From Caulobacter segnis (GTDB taxonomy: Bacteria > Pseudomonadota > Alphaproteobacteria > Caulobacterales > Caulobacteraceae), in assembly GCF_023935105.1 (NCBI RefSeq), contig NZ_CP096040.1, forward strand, positions 1,674,001 through 1,738,000: a stretch of 64,000 bases of DNA. The letters run 5' to 3'. Made by a program: the position numbers and the translations under genes. The notes below the pieces were generated by a model that did no database searches, was not told where the DNA came from, and saw only the letters and a list, made by a program, of their open reading frames with translations. Below are positions 1 through 8,004 of this stretch, piece by piece (the stretch's first letter is position 1; each line of letters starts with the position of its first letter).

Positions 1-74
1 GCGTGCAGCGCGGCGCTTGCCATCGGCGTGCGGGCGCGAAATGAGTGCGACCTCCAAAGGTCCCGGAGTCGCCC

Positions 75-455
75 ATGCCCGCCCCCCTCGCCATCGGCCT
101 CGTGGCTCACGACGACAAGAAAGCCGCCCTGGTCGACTGGGCCTTGGCCCATGCGGACTTCCTGAAGGACAAGGCGCTGTTCGCCACCGGCACCACCGGC
201 GGCCGGATCCTGGAGGCGATGCCGCTACTCAATCTGGTGCGGCTAAAGAGCGGGCCGCTGGGCGGCGACCAGCAGCTGGGCGCGATGATCGCCGAGGGGC
301 GGCTGGACGTGCTGATCTTCTTCGTCGACCCGCTGTCGCCCCAGCCGCACGACGTCGACGTCAAGGCGCTGATCCGCCTGGCGACCCTGGCCGACATTCC
401 GTTCGCCTGCAATCCGGCGACGGCCGACCTGATCGTGGCCTGCCGTCCGGCCTGA
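75..455 (+). CDS. mgsA: methylglyoxal synthase
   Basis: Cytoplasmic lyase that converts dihydroxyacetone phosphate to methylglyoxal and phosphate, a bypass of lower glycolysis. The 126-residue product has the family's TGTTGGRI phosphate-binding loop near residues 40-47 and the conserved [18 protein letters not shown] stretch near residues 82-99, which carries the catalytic Asp and His. An in-frame ATG at 45 would add ten residues, but the ATG at 75 has a GGAG six bases upstream and gives the usual N-terminus. Length is slightly short of the typical 130-150. It converges directly on the RNase H-like gene: its stop codon ends one base before that gene's stop. Family assignment is firm. Confidence 0.93.
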   Translation: MPAPLAIGLVAHDDKKAALVDWALAHADFLKDKALFATGTTGGRILEAMPLLNLVRLKSGPLGGDQQLGAMIAEGRLDVLIFFVDPLSPQPHDVDVKALIRLATLADIPFACNPATADLIVACRPA

Positions 456-935
456 TCAGCCCGGGAACTTCATCAGGTTCGGCTTGGGGATCGCGGCCTT
501 GAAGCTGCCCCGCGACTTGGACGTATCCAGCCCGAATTCGGCCCAGGCGTTGAGAAACCCGGTCGGCGCGTCGGCGGGGGCGGCGGGAACCAGTTCCAGA
601 ACGGGACGGGCCGCGACGGCGGCGCGGGCGGCGGCCCAGGCCTCGGGCTCGGCGCTGGCGTAGTCGCCGTCCGAGGCCACCAGCTGGCCGGCGAGATCGG
701 GATCCAGGAACCGCAGGGTCACCGCCGCATCGGCGGCCACGTCGGAGAGCGCGTCCAGCGCCTCGGCCAGGGCCGACAGGCTCATCCTGGCGCTGCTGGC
801 TCGGCGCTCGCCGCCGGCCGCGCCCCTGATCGCGGCGGCTCCGGTCTCGCCGTCGGTTCGCCGCACCCAAGCCCAGCCGCCATAGCCCGGATCGGGACGG
901 CAGAGGCTGGCGATCCAGACGGTGACGGCGGCCAT
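456..935 (-). CDS. RNase H-fold protein, catalytic residues apparently lost
   Basis: A 159-residue protein that follows the start of ribonuclease HI: a first beta strand, then a CRPDPGYGGWAWV stretch matching the enzyme's CxGNPGPGGxGA turn, then RASSARMSLSALAEAL matching the TNNRMELxAxIxAL helix. By that alignment the first catalytic Asp (D10 in E. coli) is Ala and the helix Glu (E48) is Ser; an Asp near the D70 position may remain. The C-terminal part is Ala/Pro rich and shows no obvious D134 equivalent. It therefore probably binds rather than cuts nucleic acid, or has another role. Its neighbour is convergent mgsA, and a long AT-rich gap lies upstream. The fold call is by eye. Confidence 0.6.
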   Translation of the reverse strand: MAAVTVWIASLCRPDPGYGGWAWVRRTDGETGAAAIRGAAGGERRASSARMSLSALAEALDALSDVAADAAVTLRFLDPDLAGQLVASDGDYASAEPEAWAAARAAVAARPVLELVPAAPADAPTGFLNAWAEFGLDTSKSRGSFKAAIPKPNLMKFPG

Positions 936-1328
936 GAGAAAGCTCCGGAATCGACGATGGTCAGCGTTTTCTAGACCGTTTTTCAGGAATGAGGGGAGGG
1001 CGTCCGTGAACGAAAGGTAAACTTTGGCTTAAAACTTAGGGTTAACGTCATTTTTAGTTCGGTGAACAAAGTTCTAAGATTTTAGCCCTTCAGGCACTCA
1101 GACCTGTATTCGTCGCAGCAAGAAGTGTGCCATTTCACTACGTGTTCAACCATTTTGGCTGGAATTGGGGTACAGGTATAAAAATATGGAAAATATCTAT
1201 GGTTAACGCGCCGTAAACACCTCTTAACCACTTGTTAAGTGTGCTGGCTCCGGTTTTGCTGATGACGCGTTGAACCTCCGTTGGGCTGTCCCGACGTGGG
1301 ACGATCCGCAGGCGGAGTGCGCGAAGCG
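936..1328. other. AT-rich intergenic region with CtrA-type site
   Basis: A 393-base gap between divergent genes, clearly richer in A/T than its surroundings (about 1010-1240). It holds a perfect TTAA-N7-TTAA element (annotated separately), a second imperfect one (TTAA at 1203-1206, seven bases, TAAA at 1214-1217), and a TTAA pair nine bases apart (1029-1032 and 1042-1045). No ORF or RNA gene was recognised in it. Confidence 0.6.
1224..1238 (+). promoter_or_regulatory. CtrA binding site (TTAA-N7-TTAA)
   Basis: TTAACCACTTGTTAA at 1224-1238 matches exactly the full CtrA recognition element of Caulobacterales, two TTAA half-sites seven bases apart. It lies about 90 bases before the start codon at 1329, so cell-cycle control of that gene is likely. 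An imperfect copy lies 21 bases upstream. Confidence 0.7.
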
Positions 1329-2696
1329 ATGTTCGAATTCGGACGGGATCTGAAGCGGTTGTTCGGCGTCGAGGCCGAAGGCGGTTTCAAGGGGGCCTGG
1401 CGTGAGGGCCTGACCGGCGGCGACACCTCGCTGCTGGAGCTGCTGGACATTCGTCTGCTGACCAACGAGGCCCGCTCGGCCGACGTGGTCGCCGGCCGGA
1501 TCGGCGCCAAGGATCGCGGCGCGCGCCTTCTGGAGGCCGCCGTGGTCTGGCGGGAGATGGCCCGCCGCAGCGGCGACGCCGCCGCGCTGCGCAAGGGCGC
1601 CGTCCAGGCCGAGGCCGCCGTGAAGCTCTTCGAGACCGAGCGCCGTCATGACGCCCTGGCCGCCGCCCGTTGCGAGCAGGCGGTGCTGGCCGTGCTAGGC
1701 GCGGACCTGTTCGGCGACGAGGGCCTGGTGGCCGCCGCCACCGCAACCCTGGCCCGCACGCCCGCCAACCAACGCACGGCCCTGTGCGGCGCCCTGGCCG
1801 CCGGCCTAGAGGGGCGCGCGGCGCTGGCGGAAAACGATGTCGACCGGGCCTTGGCCGCGGTCCAGGCCTATGACGCGCCGCTGCGCGCCCTGGCCGCCGC
1901 CAAGCGCGTGAAGGGCGGCGCCGCCCGCCTGCAGCTGGCCGACCAGCGCGGCGCGCGGATCGAGCTGATCCTGGCCTGCGCCGAGCGCCTGAAGGACCGC
2001 GCCCTGGCGCAACTGGCCGTGTCGGAGGCCAAGAGCGCCGCCGGCGTGCTGGATCCCGATTTCGAACCGCTGGCCTGGGCCCGCCTGGAGGGCCTGCGCG
2101 GCTCGGCCCTGGCGCTGCTGGGCGAGCTGGACGGCGAGCTGTCGCTGCTCGCCGACGGTGTCGAGGCGCTGAGCGCGGCCGTCGACGTCCTGGCGGTCGA
2201 CCACAGCCCGATGGACTGGGCGCGGCTGCACGCCGCCATGGGCTCGGCCCTGCAGGCGGTGGGCGAGGCCTCGACCAGCGAACGCGCCTTCGAACAGGCC
2301 GTCTCGGCCTATGACCGCGCCACCCAGATCCTGAAGATCCAGCCGGCCCTGGCCCTGCGCGCCGTGGTCGCCAACAACCGGGCCCTGTGCCTGGCGCGCT
2401 GCGCCGAGCTGACCGCCGACCTGGCGGTGCTGGACGCCGCCGAGCTGTCGTTCAAGGCCGAGCTGGCCGCCGCGCCGGGCGCCCGCGACCCGGCCAGCTG
2501 GGCCGTGGCCCAGATGAACCTGGCCCGTCTTTACGAGGCCCGGGTCGAGATCACCGGCCGCGACGATGGCCGCCTGGCCCGCGCCGGGGCGGCCCTGGCC
2601 TGCGCCTTCGACGTCTTTTCCGAGCTGGGTTTGCGCTCGCTCACGGACTTGGCGGCACAAGGCCTGCAACGTCTGAAGCAGGCCCAGGCCGCCTGA
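1329..2696 (+). CDS. TPR-like helical-repeat protein under a CtrA-type site
   Basis: A soluble protein of 455 residues with no signal peptide or membrane segment. It is extremely Ala/Leu rich and almost entirely helical. From about residue 80 it shows repeated pairs of amphipathic helices of TPR/SEL type (for example WARLHAAMGSALQAVGE, AVVANNRALCLARCAEL and WAVAQMNLARLYEARV). The first 30 residues (MFEFGRDLKRLFG) differ in composition and may be a docking tail. The ATG at 1329 follows GGAG and is preferred to the ATG at 1281, which has no ribosome site. The CtrA element upstream suggests expression in the swarmer or late predivisional cell, perhaps in flagellar or polar assembly, but no function is recognised. 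Confidence 0.7.
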   Translation: MFEFGRDLKRLFGVEAEGGFKGAWREGLTGGDTSLLELLDIRLLTNEARSADVVAGRIGAKDRGARLLEAAVVWREMARRSGDAAALRKGAVQAEAAVKLFETERRHDALAAARCEQAVLAVLGADLFGDEGLVAAATATLARTPANQRTALCGALAAGLEGRAALAENDVDRALAAVQAYDAPLRALAAAKRVKGGAARLQLADQRGARIELILACAERLKDRALAQLAVSEAKSAAGVLDPDFEPLAWARLEGLRGSALALLGELDGELSLLADGVEALSAAVDVLAVDHSPMDWARLHAAMGSALQAVGEASTSERAFEQAVSAYDRATQILKIQPALALRAVVANNRALCLARCAELTADLAVLDAAELSFKAELAAAPGARDPASWAVAQMNLARLYEARVEITGRDDGRLARAGAALACAFDVFSELGLRSLTDLAAQGLQRLKQAQAA

Positions 2697-2757
2697 TCCG
2701 AAACGGGACAGGTGGCCAAGAGGCCAGCCGATAAAAGACAAAGTAAGGGATGAACTC

Positions 2758-3060
2758 GTGATCGCTTCGCTCGTTTTCGCCGCCGCCGTCGTGACCAGCG
2801 CCGCTCCGGCCAAGGCCCCGTCGGACATGCTGACTCCCGTCTCCGAGCCGCGCGTCGCCGTCGCCCTGCTGAACTGCCTGGTCAAGCGGGACGGTCACCT
2901 GACCGCCTGCACCGTCCAGCAGGAGAGCCCGAACGACCTGGGCGTCGGCCAGGCCGCCCTGTCGATGGCCTCGCAATTCCAAGTCGATCTGCTGGGCCCC
3001 GACGGCAAGAGCCGCGAAGGCTCGTACATCCAGGTGCCGGTCAGCATCCGCATTCGCTAG
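2758..3060 (+). CDS. small periplasmic TonB-C-like protein
   Basis: A 100-residue protein with an N-terminal hydrophobic export signal (IASLVFAAAVVTSAAPAKA, likely cut after about residue 20). It is followed by one small domain with the pattern of a TonB C-terminal domain: LLNCLVKRDGHLTACTVQQE, then a helix (GVGQAALSMASQFQV) and a final strand (YIQVPVSIRI). The two Cys could form a disulfide. It starts with GTG at 2758 after AAGGGA; the ATG at 2750 stops after three codons. It lies 61 bases after the helical-repeat gene on the same strand, so co-transcription is likely. A similar protein sits in the formaldehyde operon at 37350. Confidence 0.65.
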   Translation: MIASLVFAAAVVTSAAPAKAPSDMLTPVSEPRVAVALLNCLVKRDGHLTACTVQQESPNDLGVGQAALSMASQFQVDLLGPDGKSREGSYIQVPVSIRIR

Positions 3061-3145
3061 AGCGGAAGCACCCTTGGGTTCGATCTGGGCCCCGGCTTTC
3101 GCCGGGGAAATCGGATTTGGGGTCGCTCGAAGTTCAATGTTGGCC

Positions 3146-4687
3146 CTAGCCGGCGGCGAGGGCCGTCTGGATGCCTTCGAATAAGCCGCTGGCCGAGATC
3201 GGCTTGGCGATATGGATGTCGGCGCCGGCCGCGATCGCTTCGGCGCGATGATGGTCCATCGCATTGGCGCTCAGCACCGCGATCGGCGTCCTGGGCCGGT
3301 CCGGCCGCCGCGCCTCCTCGGCCCGCATGGCGCGGATCGCGGTCAGCCCGTCCATGACCGGCATCTGCATGTCCATGAGGACGAGGTCGAAGTCCGAGGC
3401 GCGCCAGGCGTCCAGCCCTTCGGCGCCGTTGTTGGCCATGGCCAGGTCGACGTCCGCCTCCGCCAGGATCATGCTGACGACCCGCTGGTTGGTCTCGTTG
3501 TCCTCGACCAGCAGAATCCGCAGCGGTCGCTCCATCTCCGCGGCCTCGACCGGGGCGGCCTCGGGCGTCTCGGTGATGGCCTCGAGCGGCGCGCGCACCG
3601 TGAAGGCGCTGCCTTGGCCAGGTGTCGAGGTCGCCTCGATCGCGCCGCCCATCAGATCGACCAGGGCCTTGCAGATCGACAGCCCCAGGCCGACGCCGCC
3701 GAACCGGCGACTGATCCCCGCGTCCGCCTGCTGGAAAGGCTGAAACAGCGCCTCGGCGTCCGCCGGATCGAAGCCGATGCCGGTGTCCTCCACGGTCATC
3801 ACCAGAACGGCGCTGTCCATCGTGTCCTCGACGGCGACCAGGACCCGCACCGTTCCGCGCTCGGTGAACTTGATGGCGTTGGAAGTCAGGTTGTTGAGGA
3901 TCTGCTTGAGCCGGACGGCGTCGCCGAGGAACCGGTGTTCCAGCCCGGCTCCCCGGACCTCCTCGAACGCCAGGCCCTTGGCGTGCGCCGAGAGCCGGGC
4001 AAGGTCCAGGACGCCGCCCAGGTCGTCGATGGGCCTGAACGGGCGAAGATGCAGCGCGAGGGCGGCGGCCTCGACCCTGGAAATCTCCAGGATGTCGCCG
4101 ACGAGCCGCTCCAACGTCACGGCCGACGATTCGATCAGGGCGACCATCTCGCGCTGCTCGGGCGTCATGTCGGTGCGCTGCAAGGCCCCGACCACGCCCA
4201 CCACGCCGTTCAGCGGCGTGCGGATCTCGTGGCTGACATTGGCCAGGAAGTCGGCCTTGACGCGCTGGGCCGCCTGGGCCTCCTGCCGCGCCTTGGGCGC
4301 CTCGGCCTCGTAGGCGCGCTTGGCGACCGCGCGCAGGATCGACATGTGCACCAGGCCGGGGCCGCCGTCGGCGTCGCGTTCCTGCATCGCGTTCATCATC
4401 ACCGGCACGCGCGCGCCGTCGGGGCGGGCGATGTCCAGCGCGATCTCCTCGACCCGCCCGCCGAGCGCCAGTTGGGCCTGCAATCGTCCCTGGACATAGA
4501 TGCGGCTGGCCACGGTCAGCAGGGCAAGGAGGGACGGCGGATCCGACGACCCCTCCGCGCCCACGCCGGCCAGCTCCCAGAAATAGGGGTTGGCCGACAG
4601 GACGGTCAGTTCCCGGTCCAGGGTCAGCAGGCCGCAGGGCGCTTGTTCGTAGAGCCGGCCTAGCGCGTCGAGCGGCATGGAGCGCAT
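3146..4687 (-). CDS. PAS hybrid histidine kinase partnered with an RsbQ-like hydrolase
   Basis: A cytoplasmic sensor of 513 residues with no membrane segment. Order: PAS domain (about 9-120), coiled linker (120-145), HisKA with phospho-acceptor His153 in NVSHEIRTPLNG, HATPase with N box (LNNLTSNAIKF), G1 (DTGIGF) and G2 (GVGLGLSI), then a receiver (about 388-510) with Asp439 in LVLMDMQMPVMDG. No separate output domain is present, so it probably passes phosphate to an Hpt protein. The RsbQ-like gene lies ten bases upstream on the same strand. In the RsbQ/RsbP type of module a hydrolase provides a signal to the partner's PAS domain, and the order here fits that. Start could also be the ATG at 4678. 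Confidence 0.9.
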   Translation of the reverse strand: MRSMPLDALGRLYEQAPCGLLTLDRELTVLSANPYFWELAGVGAEGSSDPPSLLALLTVASRIYVQGRLQAQLALGGRVEEIALDIARPDGARVPVMMNAMQERDADGGPGLVHMSILRAVAKRAYEAEAPKARQEAQAAQRVKADFLANVSHEIRTPLNGVVGVVGALQRTDMTPEQREMVALIESSAVTLERLVGDILEISRVEAAALALHLRPFRPIDDLGGVLDLARLSAHAKGLAFEEVRGAGLEHRFLGDAVRLKQILNNLTSNAIKFTERGTVRVLVAVEDTMDSAVLVMTVEDTGIGFDPADAEALFQPFQQADAGISRRFGGVGLGLSICKALVDLMGGAIEATSTPGQGSAFTVRAPLEAITETPEAAPVEAAEMERPLRILLVEDNETNQRVVSMILAEADVDLAMANNGAEGLDAWRASDFDLVLMDMQMPVMDGLTAIRAMRAEEARRPDRPRTPIAVLSANAMDHHRAEAIAAGADIHIAKPISASGLFEGIQTALAAG

Positions 4688-4697
4688 CGCCGGAGCC

Positions 4698-5504
4698 TCA
4701 GCTGGCCGTGGTCGGGCTGGCCTGGGTCTCCAGGAAGTCTCGCATCGCGGCGACCACCGCCGCGGGCGACGTCAGGTGCGGGCTGTGGCCGGTGGCCTTC
4801 AGGATCACGCGACGACTGCCGCCGATCGCCGCTTGCACGAACGCGCCGACCTGGGCCGGGGCCAGGGTGTCGTCGCTGCATTCGATCAGCAGGGTGGGGG
4901 TCGTGACTTGGCCGCAGTCGGCGCGATGATCCGACAGGAAGGTGGCCCGCGCGAAATCCCCGGCGATGACAGGGTCGACCCGGCACACGCTCTCGCGCCA
5001 TTCCGATTGCCAGGCGGCGTCGTCGACCACCGCCGGGGCGATGGCCGCGGACCAGTCCAGCTGGTTCTTCTCCAGCAGGTCGAGCAGTTCCTCCAGATCC
5101 CGCATGTCGAAGCCGCCGACATAGTCGCCGTCGTTGGCGAAGCGGGGCGAGGCGCCGATCAGCACGAGGCCAGCGAACAGATCGGGCCGACGCGCGGCGG
5201 CCAGGACGCCGATCATCGCGCTGACGGAATGCCCGACGAACACGACGTTCCGGAGGTTCAGGGTCTCGCAGATCTCCAGAACGTCGTCGGCATAGCCGCC
5301 CAGGCCGGCGTATTTCTCGGGATCATAGGCGCTGGCGTCCGAACCGCCCGCGCCGATGTGGTCGAACAGGACCACCCGGGTACCGTCGAAATGGGGAGCC
5401 ACAAGCCGCCACATGGTCTGATCGCACCCAAGGCCATGGGCGAACAGCAGGGTTTGTTCGCCTTCGCCGTGGAGGGTGACGTTGTTCCGGCGCAGCACAT
5501 CCAT
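4698..5504 (-). CDS. RsbQ-like alpha/beta hydrolase, signal partner of a PAS protein
   Basis: A 268-residue alpha/beta hydrolase closely resembling RsbQ of Bacillus. It has the oxyanion-side FAHGLGCDQTMW, nucleophile elbow GHSVSAMIG with Ser93, and the RsbQ-typical SPRFANDGDYVGGF, DPVIAGDFARATFLSDHR and SDDTLAP (acid residue) stretches, ending with catalytic His in GHSPHLTSP. Relatives either hydrolyse or bind a small hydrophobic molecule and relay a signal to an adjacent PAS domain. The gene immediately upstream of the PAS kinase fits that role. The ATG at 5504, preceded by GAAGG, is preferred over the ORF start at 5552, whose extra residues look non-coding. Confidence 0.9.
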   Translation of the reverse strand: MDVLRRNNVTLHGEGEQTLLFAHGLGCDQTMWRLVAPHFDGTRVVLFDHIGAGGSDASAYDPEKYAGLGGYADDVLEICETLNLRNVVFVGHSVSAMIGVLAAARRPDLFAGLVLIGASPRFANDGDYVGGFDMRDLEELLDLLEKNQLDWSAAIAPAVVDDAAWQSEWRESVCRVDPVIAGDFARATFLSDHRADCGQVTTPTLLIECSDDTLAPAQVGAFVQAAIGGSRRVILKATGHSPHLTSPAAVVAAMRDFLETQASPTTAS

Positions 5505-5671
5505 CGGCGAGGCCTTCGAGCGGTTGCAACGGACGCGGATGCCGTCACCCACTTGAGGTGGTAGTGCGACAGGCGGGGGGAGACAAGGGACGCACGCCCC
5601 CGGGCGTCTCCGAATCGGGGCCCGCGACCCACCGTCGCGCCTCGCGTTTCAGGCGTCCCAAAGGGCAACTC

Positions 5672-5686
5672 CTAACGCCCTGTTAA
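5672..5686 (+). promoter_or_regulatory. CtrA site of the fliQ promoter
   Basis: CTAA-N7-TTAA at 5672-5686, running on into TTAACCAT, is the half-site arrangement bound by CtrA. Its place about 70 bases before fliQ agrees with the known CtrA control of the C. crescentus fliQR class II flagellar operon. Confidence 0.75.
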
Positions 5687-5754
5687 CCATATTTCGCCCA
5701 TCTTCCAGCCTCGAATCCAAGCGGCCAGTACGGCCGATTCCCACGAGGCTTTGC

Positions 5755-6018
5755 ATGACGGGCGCCGAGGTTCTTGATGTCGGCCGCGACGCGATCTGGC
5801 TGACGCTTCAGCTCTGCGCGCCCTGCCTGATCGTCGGCCTGGTGGTCGGCGTCGCCATCGGTCTGTTCCAGGCCCTGACCCAGATCCAGGAACAGACCCT
5901 GGTCTACGCCCCCAAGATCGTCGCCATCTTCGTCTCGCTGCTGATCTTCCTGCCGATGATGGGCGCGCTGATGAGCGGCTTCATGCGCCAGATCGCCGCC
6001 CGCATCGCGGGCATGTAG
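5755..6018 (+). CDS. fliQ: flagellar type III export protein FliQ
   Basis: An integral membrane subunit of the flagellar export gate, which with FliP and FliR forms the helical core that passes rod, hook and filament subunits. At 87 residues it has the normal length. Two hydrophobic helices are visible (about 16-40 and 52-76), with the typical LVVGVAIGLFQALTQIQEQT loop and KIVAIFVSLLIFLPMM second helix. It is the first gene of an operon behind a CtrA site and is followed by fliR after 22 bases. Confidence 0.97.
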   Translation: MTGAEVLDVGRDAIWLTLQLCAPCLIVGLVVGVAIGLFQALTQIQEQTLVYAPKIVAIFVSLLIFLPMMGALMSGFMRQIAARIAGM

Positions 6019-6040
6019 GCGGAAAGGGCAGGGGCCACCC

Positions 6041-6796
6041 GTGAACTCATTCGCCACGGCGTTTCAGGTCTATGTCGCCGCCCTCGTGTTCTCGCGGGTG
6101 GGCGCCATGGTCATGACCATGCCGGGCATCGGCGACCAGTCGGTGCCGCCGCGCATCCGCCTGTCGTTCGCCCTGCTGATGGCCCTGCTGTTGGGCCCGC
6201 TGGTGGCCAACACCGTGCCGCCGATCCCCAGCACCCTGGGCGGCCTGATCGGGGCGGTGATCCACGAGATCCTGATCGGCCTGATGATCGGCTCGGTGCT
6301 GCGCCTGTTCATGATCTCGCTGACCACGGCCGGCGAAATCATCTCGATGCAGACGACCCTCAGCTTCGCCCAGAGCGTGAACCCCTCGATGCAGGGCTCG
6401 AGCACGGCGGTGGCCACCTTCCTGTCGATGCTGGGCCTGACCCTGATCATGGCCACGGGCCTGCATCACCTGTTCATCGGCGCGATCGTCAAGTCCTACA
6501 CCCTGTTCCCGTTCACCCGCCCCGTGCCGATCAACGACGCCGTCACCCTGGCGGTGCGGACCGTGGCGCAGTCGTTCACCCTGGGCGTCCAGCTGGCCGC
6601 GCCGGTGATCGTGTTCTCGCTGGTCTTCAACCTCGCCACGGGCCTGGTCGGCCGGGTCATGCCCGCCTTCCAGATCTTCTTCGTGGCCTCGCCGCTCAGC
6701 GTGATCCTGGGCCTGTCCCTGCTGGCGCTGTCGCTGGGCGGCATCGCCATGGTCTGGACCGACCGCTACCGCGAACTCCTGAACGTGTTCAGCTAG
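6041..6796 (+). CDS. fliR: flagellar type III export protein FliR
   Basis: A membrane subunit of the flagellar export gate, 251 residues with about six hydrophobic segments. Family landmarks are the early FSRVGAMVMTMPGIGDQSVPPRIRLS stretch (residues about 18-43) and the late GLVGRVMPAFQIFFVASPLSVILG (about 202-225). Start is GTG at 6041 after AGGGG. It lies between fliQ and flhB (9-base gap to flhB), the usual Caulobacter order. Confidence 0.97.
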   Translation: MNSFATAFQVYVAALVFSRVGAMVMTMPGIGDQSVPPRIRLSFALLMALLLGPLVANTVPPIPSTLGGLIGAVIHEILIGLMIGSVLRLFMISLTTAGEIISMQTTLSFAQSVNPSMQGSSTAVATFLSMLGLTLIMATGLHHLFIGAIVKSYTLFPFTRPVPINDAVTLAVRTVAQSFTLGVQLAAPVIVFSLVFNLATGLVGRVMPAFQIFFVASPLSVILGLSLLALSLGGIAMVWTDRYRELLNVFS

Positions 6797-6805
6797 GGGC
6801 GGGGC

Positions 6806-7903
6806 ATGGCGGACGATACGGATCCCGAGTCGAAAACAGAAGAACCGTCAGCCAAGAAGCTGTCGGACGCCCGCGCCAAGGGCGACGTCGTCAAGTCGGC
6901 CGATATCGCGCAGCTGGCCTCGCTGGCCGGGGCCGTGTCGGTGATCCTGATCGCCGGCGGCTGGCTGACGCGCGACCTGATGGCCGCGCTCTATCCGTTC
7001 ATCGCCCACGCCGGGACGATCGAGCTCAGCAGCGGCGGCGCGATGCTGGTCATGAAGCAGGCGACCCTGGCCGCCCTGCCGCCGCTGGTGCTGGTCATGG
7101 TGGTCAGCGCCGCCCTGGGCGTCATCGCCAACGTCGCCCAGACCGGCTTCATGCTGACGCCGGAGAAGATCAAGCCCGACCTCAACAAGCTGGACCTTCT
7201 CAAGGGCCTGGGCCGCATCTTCGGCATGGACGGCATGGTCCAGTTCGCCAAGTCGATCGTGAAGATCGGCGTCACGGCGTTCATCGCCTGGATGGTGCTG
7301 AAGCCCAATGTCGGCGAGGTCCGCAACCTGGTCGGCCTGGACGTCGCCTCGATCATCCCCGAGGTGCTGAAGCTGTCCAAGAAGCTGCTGATCATGGTGA
7401 TCATCTTCCTGGTCGCCACCGCCGCCTTCGACTGGTTCTGGCAGCGCATGCGGTTCATGAACCGCATGCGGATGACCCTCCAGGAGGTCAAGGAAGAGTT
7501 CAAGCAGTCGGACGGCGACCCGCACATCAAGGGCAAGCGCCGCCAGATCCAGATGCAGCGCTCGCGTCAGCGGATGATGCAGGCCGTGCCCAAGGCGACC
7601 GTGGTCGTCATGAACCCGACCCACTACGCCGTGGCGCTGAAGTATGAGCCCGGCGAGACGCCCGCGCCGCTGTGCGTGGCCAAGGGCGTCGACGAGCTGG
7701 CCCTGAAGATCCGCGCCGTCGCCGAGGAACACGGCGTCACGGTGCTGGAGGATCCGCCCCTGGCGCGGGCCCTCTACGCCAGCGTCGAGGTCGACGAGGA
7801 GATCCCCGTCGAGCACTTCGAGGCCGTCGCCAAGGTCATCAGCTTCGTCATGAACGGCAAGAAGCCGCAGGCCCGCCAACCGGCCCGCGCCCGTCCACTC
7901 TGA
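6806..7903 (+). CDS. flhB: flagellar export switch protein FlhB
   Basis: A membrane protein of 365 residues that sets export specificity (rod/hook, then filament). It has four hydrophobic segments in the first 210 residues and a soluble C-terminal domain with the self-cleaving NPTH motif at residues 270-273 (VVVMNPTHYAVAL). The N-terminus has the family's SKTEEPSAKKLSDARAKGDV sequence. The last 15 residues are a basic Pro/Ala tail. It is third in the fliQRflhB operon; cckA begins 101 bases later, so cckA may have its own promoter in that gap. Confidence 0.97.
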   Translation: MADDTDPESKTEEPSAKKLSDARAKGDVVKSADIAQLASLAGAVSVILIAGGWLTRDLMAALYPFIAHAGTIELSSGGAMLVMKQATLAALPPLVLVMVVSAALGVIANVAQTGFMLTPEKIKPDLNKLDLLKGLGRIFGMDGMVQFAKSIVKIGVTAFIAWMVLKPNVGEVRNLVGLDVASIIPEVLKLSKKLLIMVIIFLVATAAFDWFWQRMRFMNRMRMTLQEVKEEFKQSDGDPHIKGKRRQIQMQRSRQRMMQAVPKATVVVMNPTHYAVALKYEPGETPAPLCVAKGVDELALKIRAVAEEHGVTVLEDPPLARALYASVEVDEEIPVEHFEAVAKVISFVMNGKKPQARQPARARPL

Positions 7904-8004
7904 TACAAAACCGCAATAACTGACCTATCGTCTGGGAAAGGCTATTGTTTCTTGGAACATCGGTGAGTCGCAGCCTTGCCGTAACAAAGGTGACCATCCC
8001 GCCC

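Noticed and set aside
3-44. C-terminal end of a gene entering from the left
   Set aside because: A short open frame ends with TGA at 42-44, but 13 codons without recognisable sequence cannot support a call.
1029-1045. Further CtrA site
   Set aside because: The two TTAA half-sites are nine bases apart instead of seven.
1806-2885. Minus-strand ORF opposite the helical-repeat gene
   Set aside because: Gln/Gly-rich shadow; the plus-strand ORF has a CtrA site, a ribosome site and amphipathic helix periodicity.
3090-3107. CCCCGGC-tttc-GCCGGGG hairpin as a terminator
   Set aside because: A perfect 7-base stem between convergent genes but no T-run on either side; it may be a repeat element. Not strong enough for a terminator call.
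3212-4663. Plus-strand ORF opposite the PAS hybrid kinase
   Set aside because: Antisense shadow with His/Asp/Arg-rich composition; the minus strand has complete kinase and receiver motifs.
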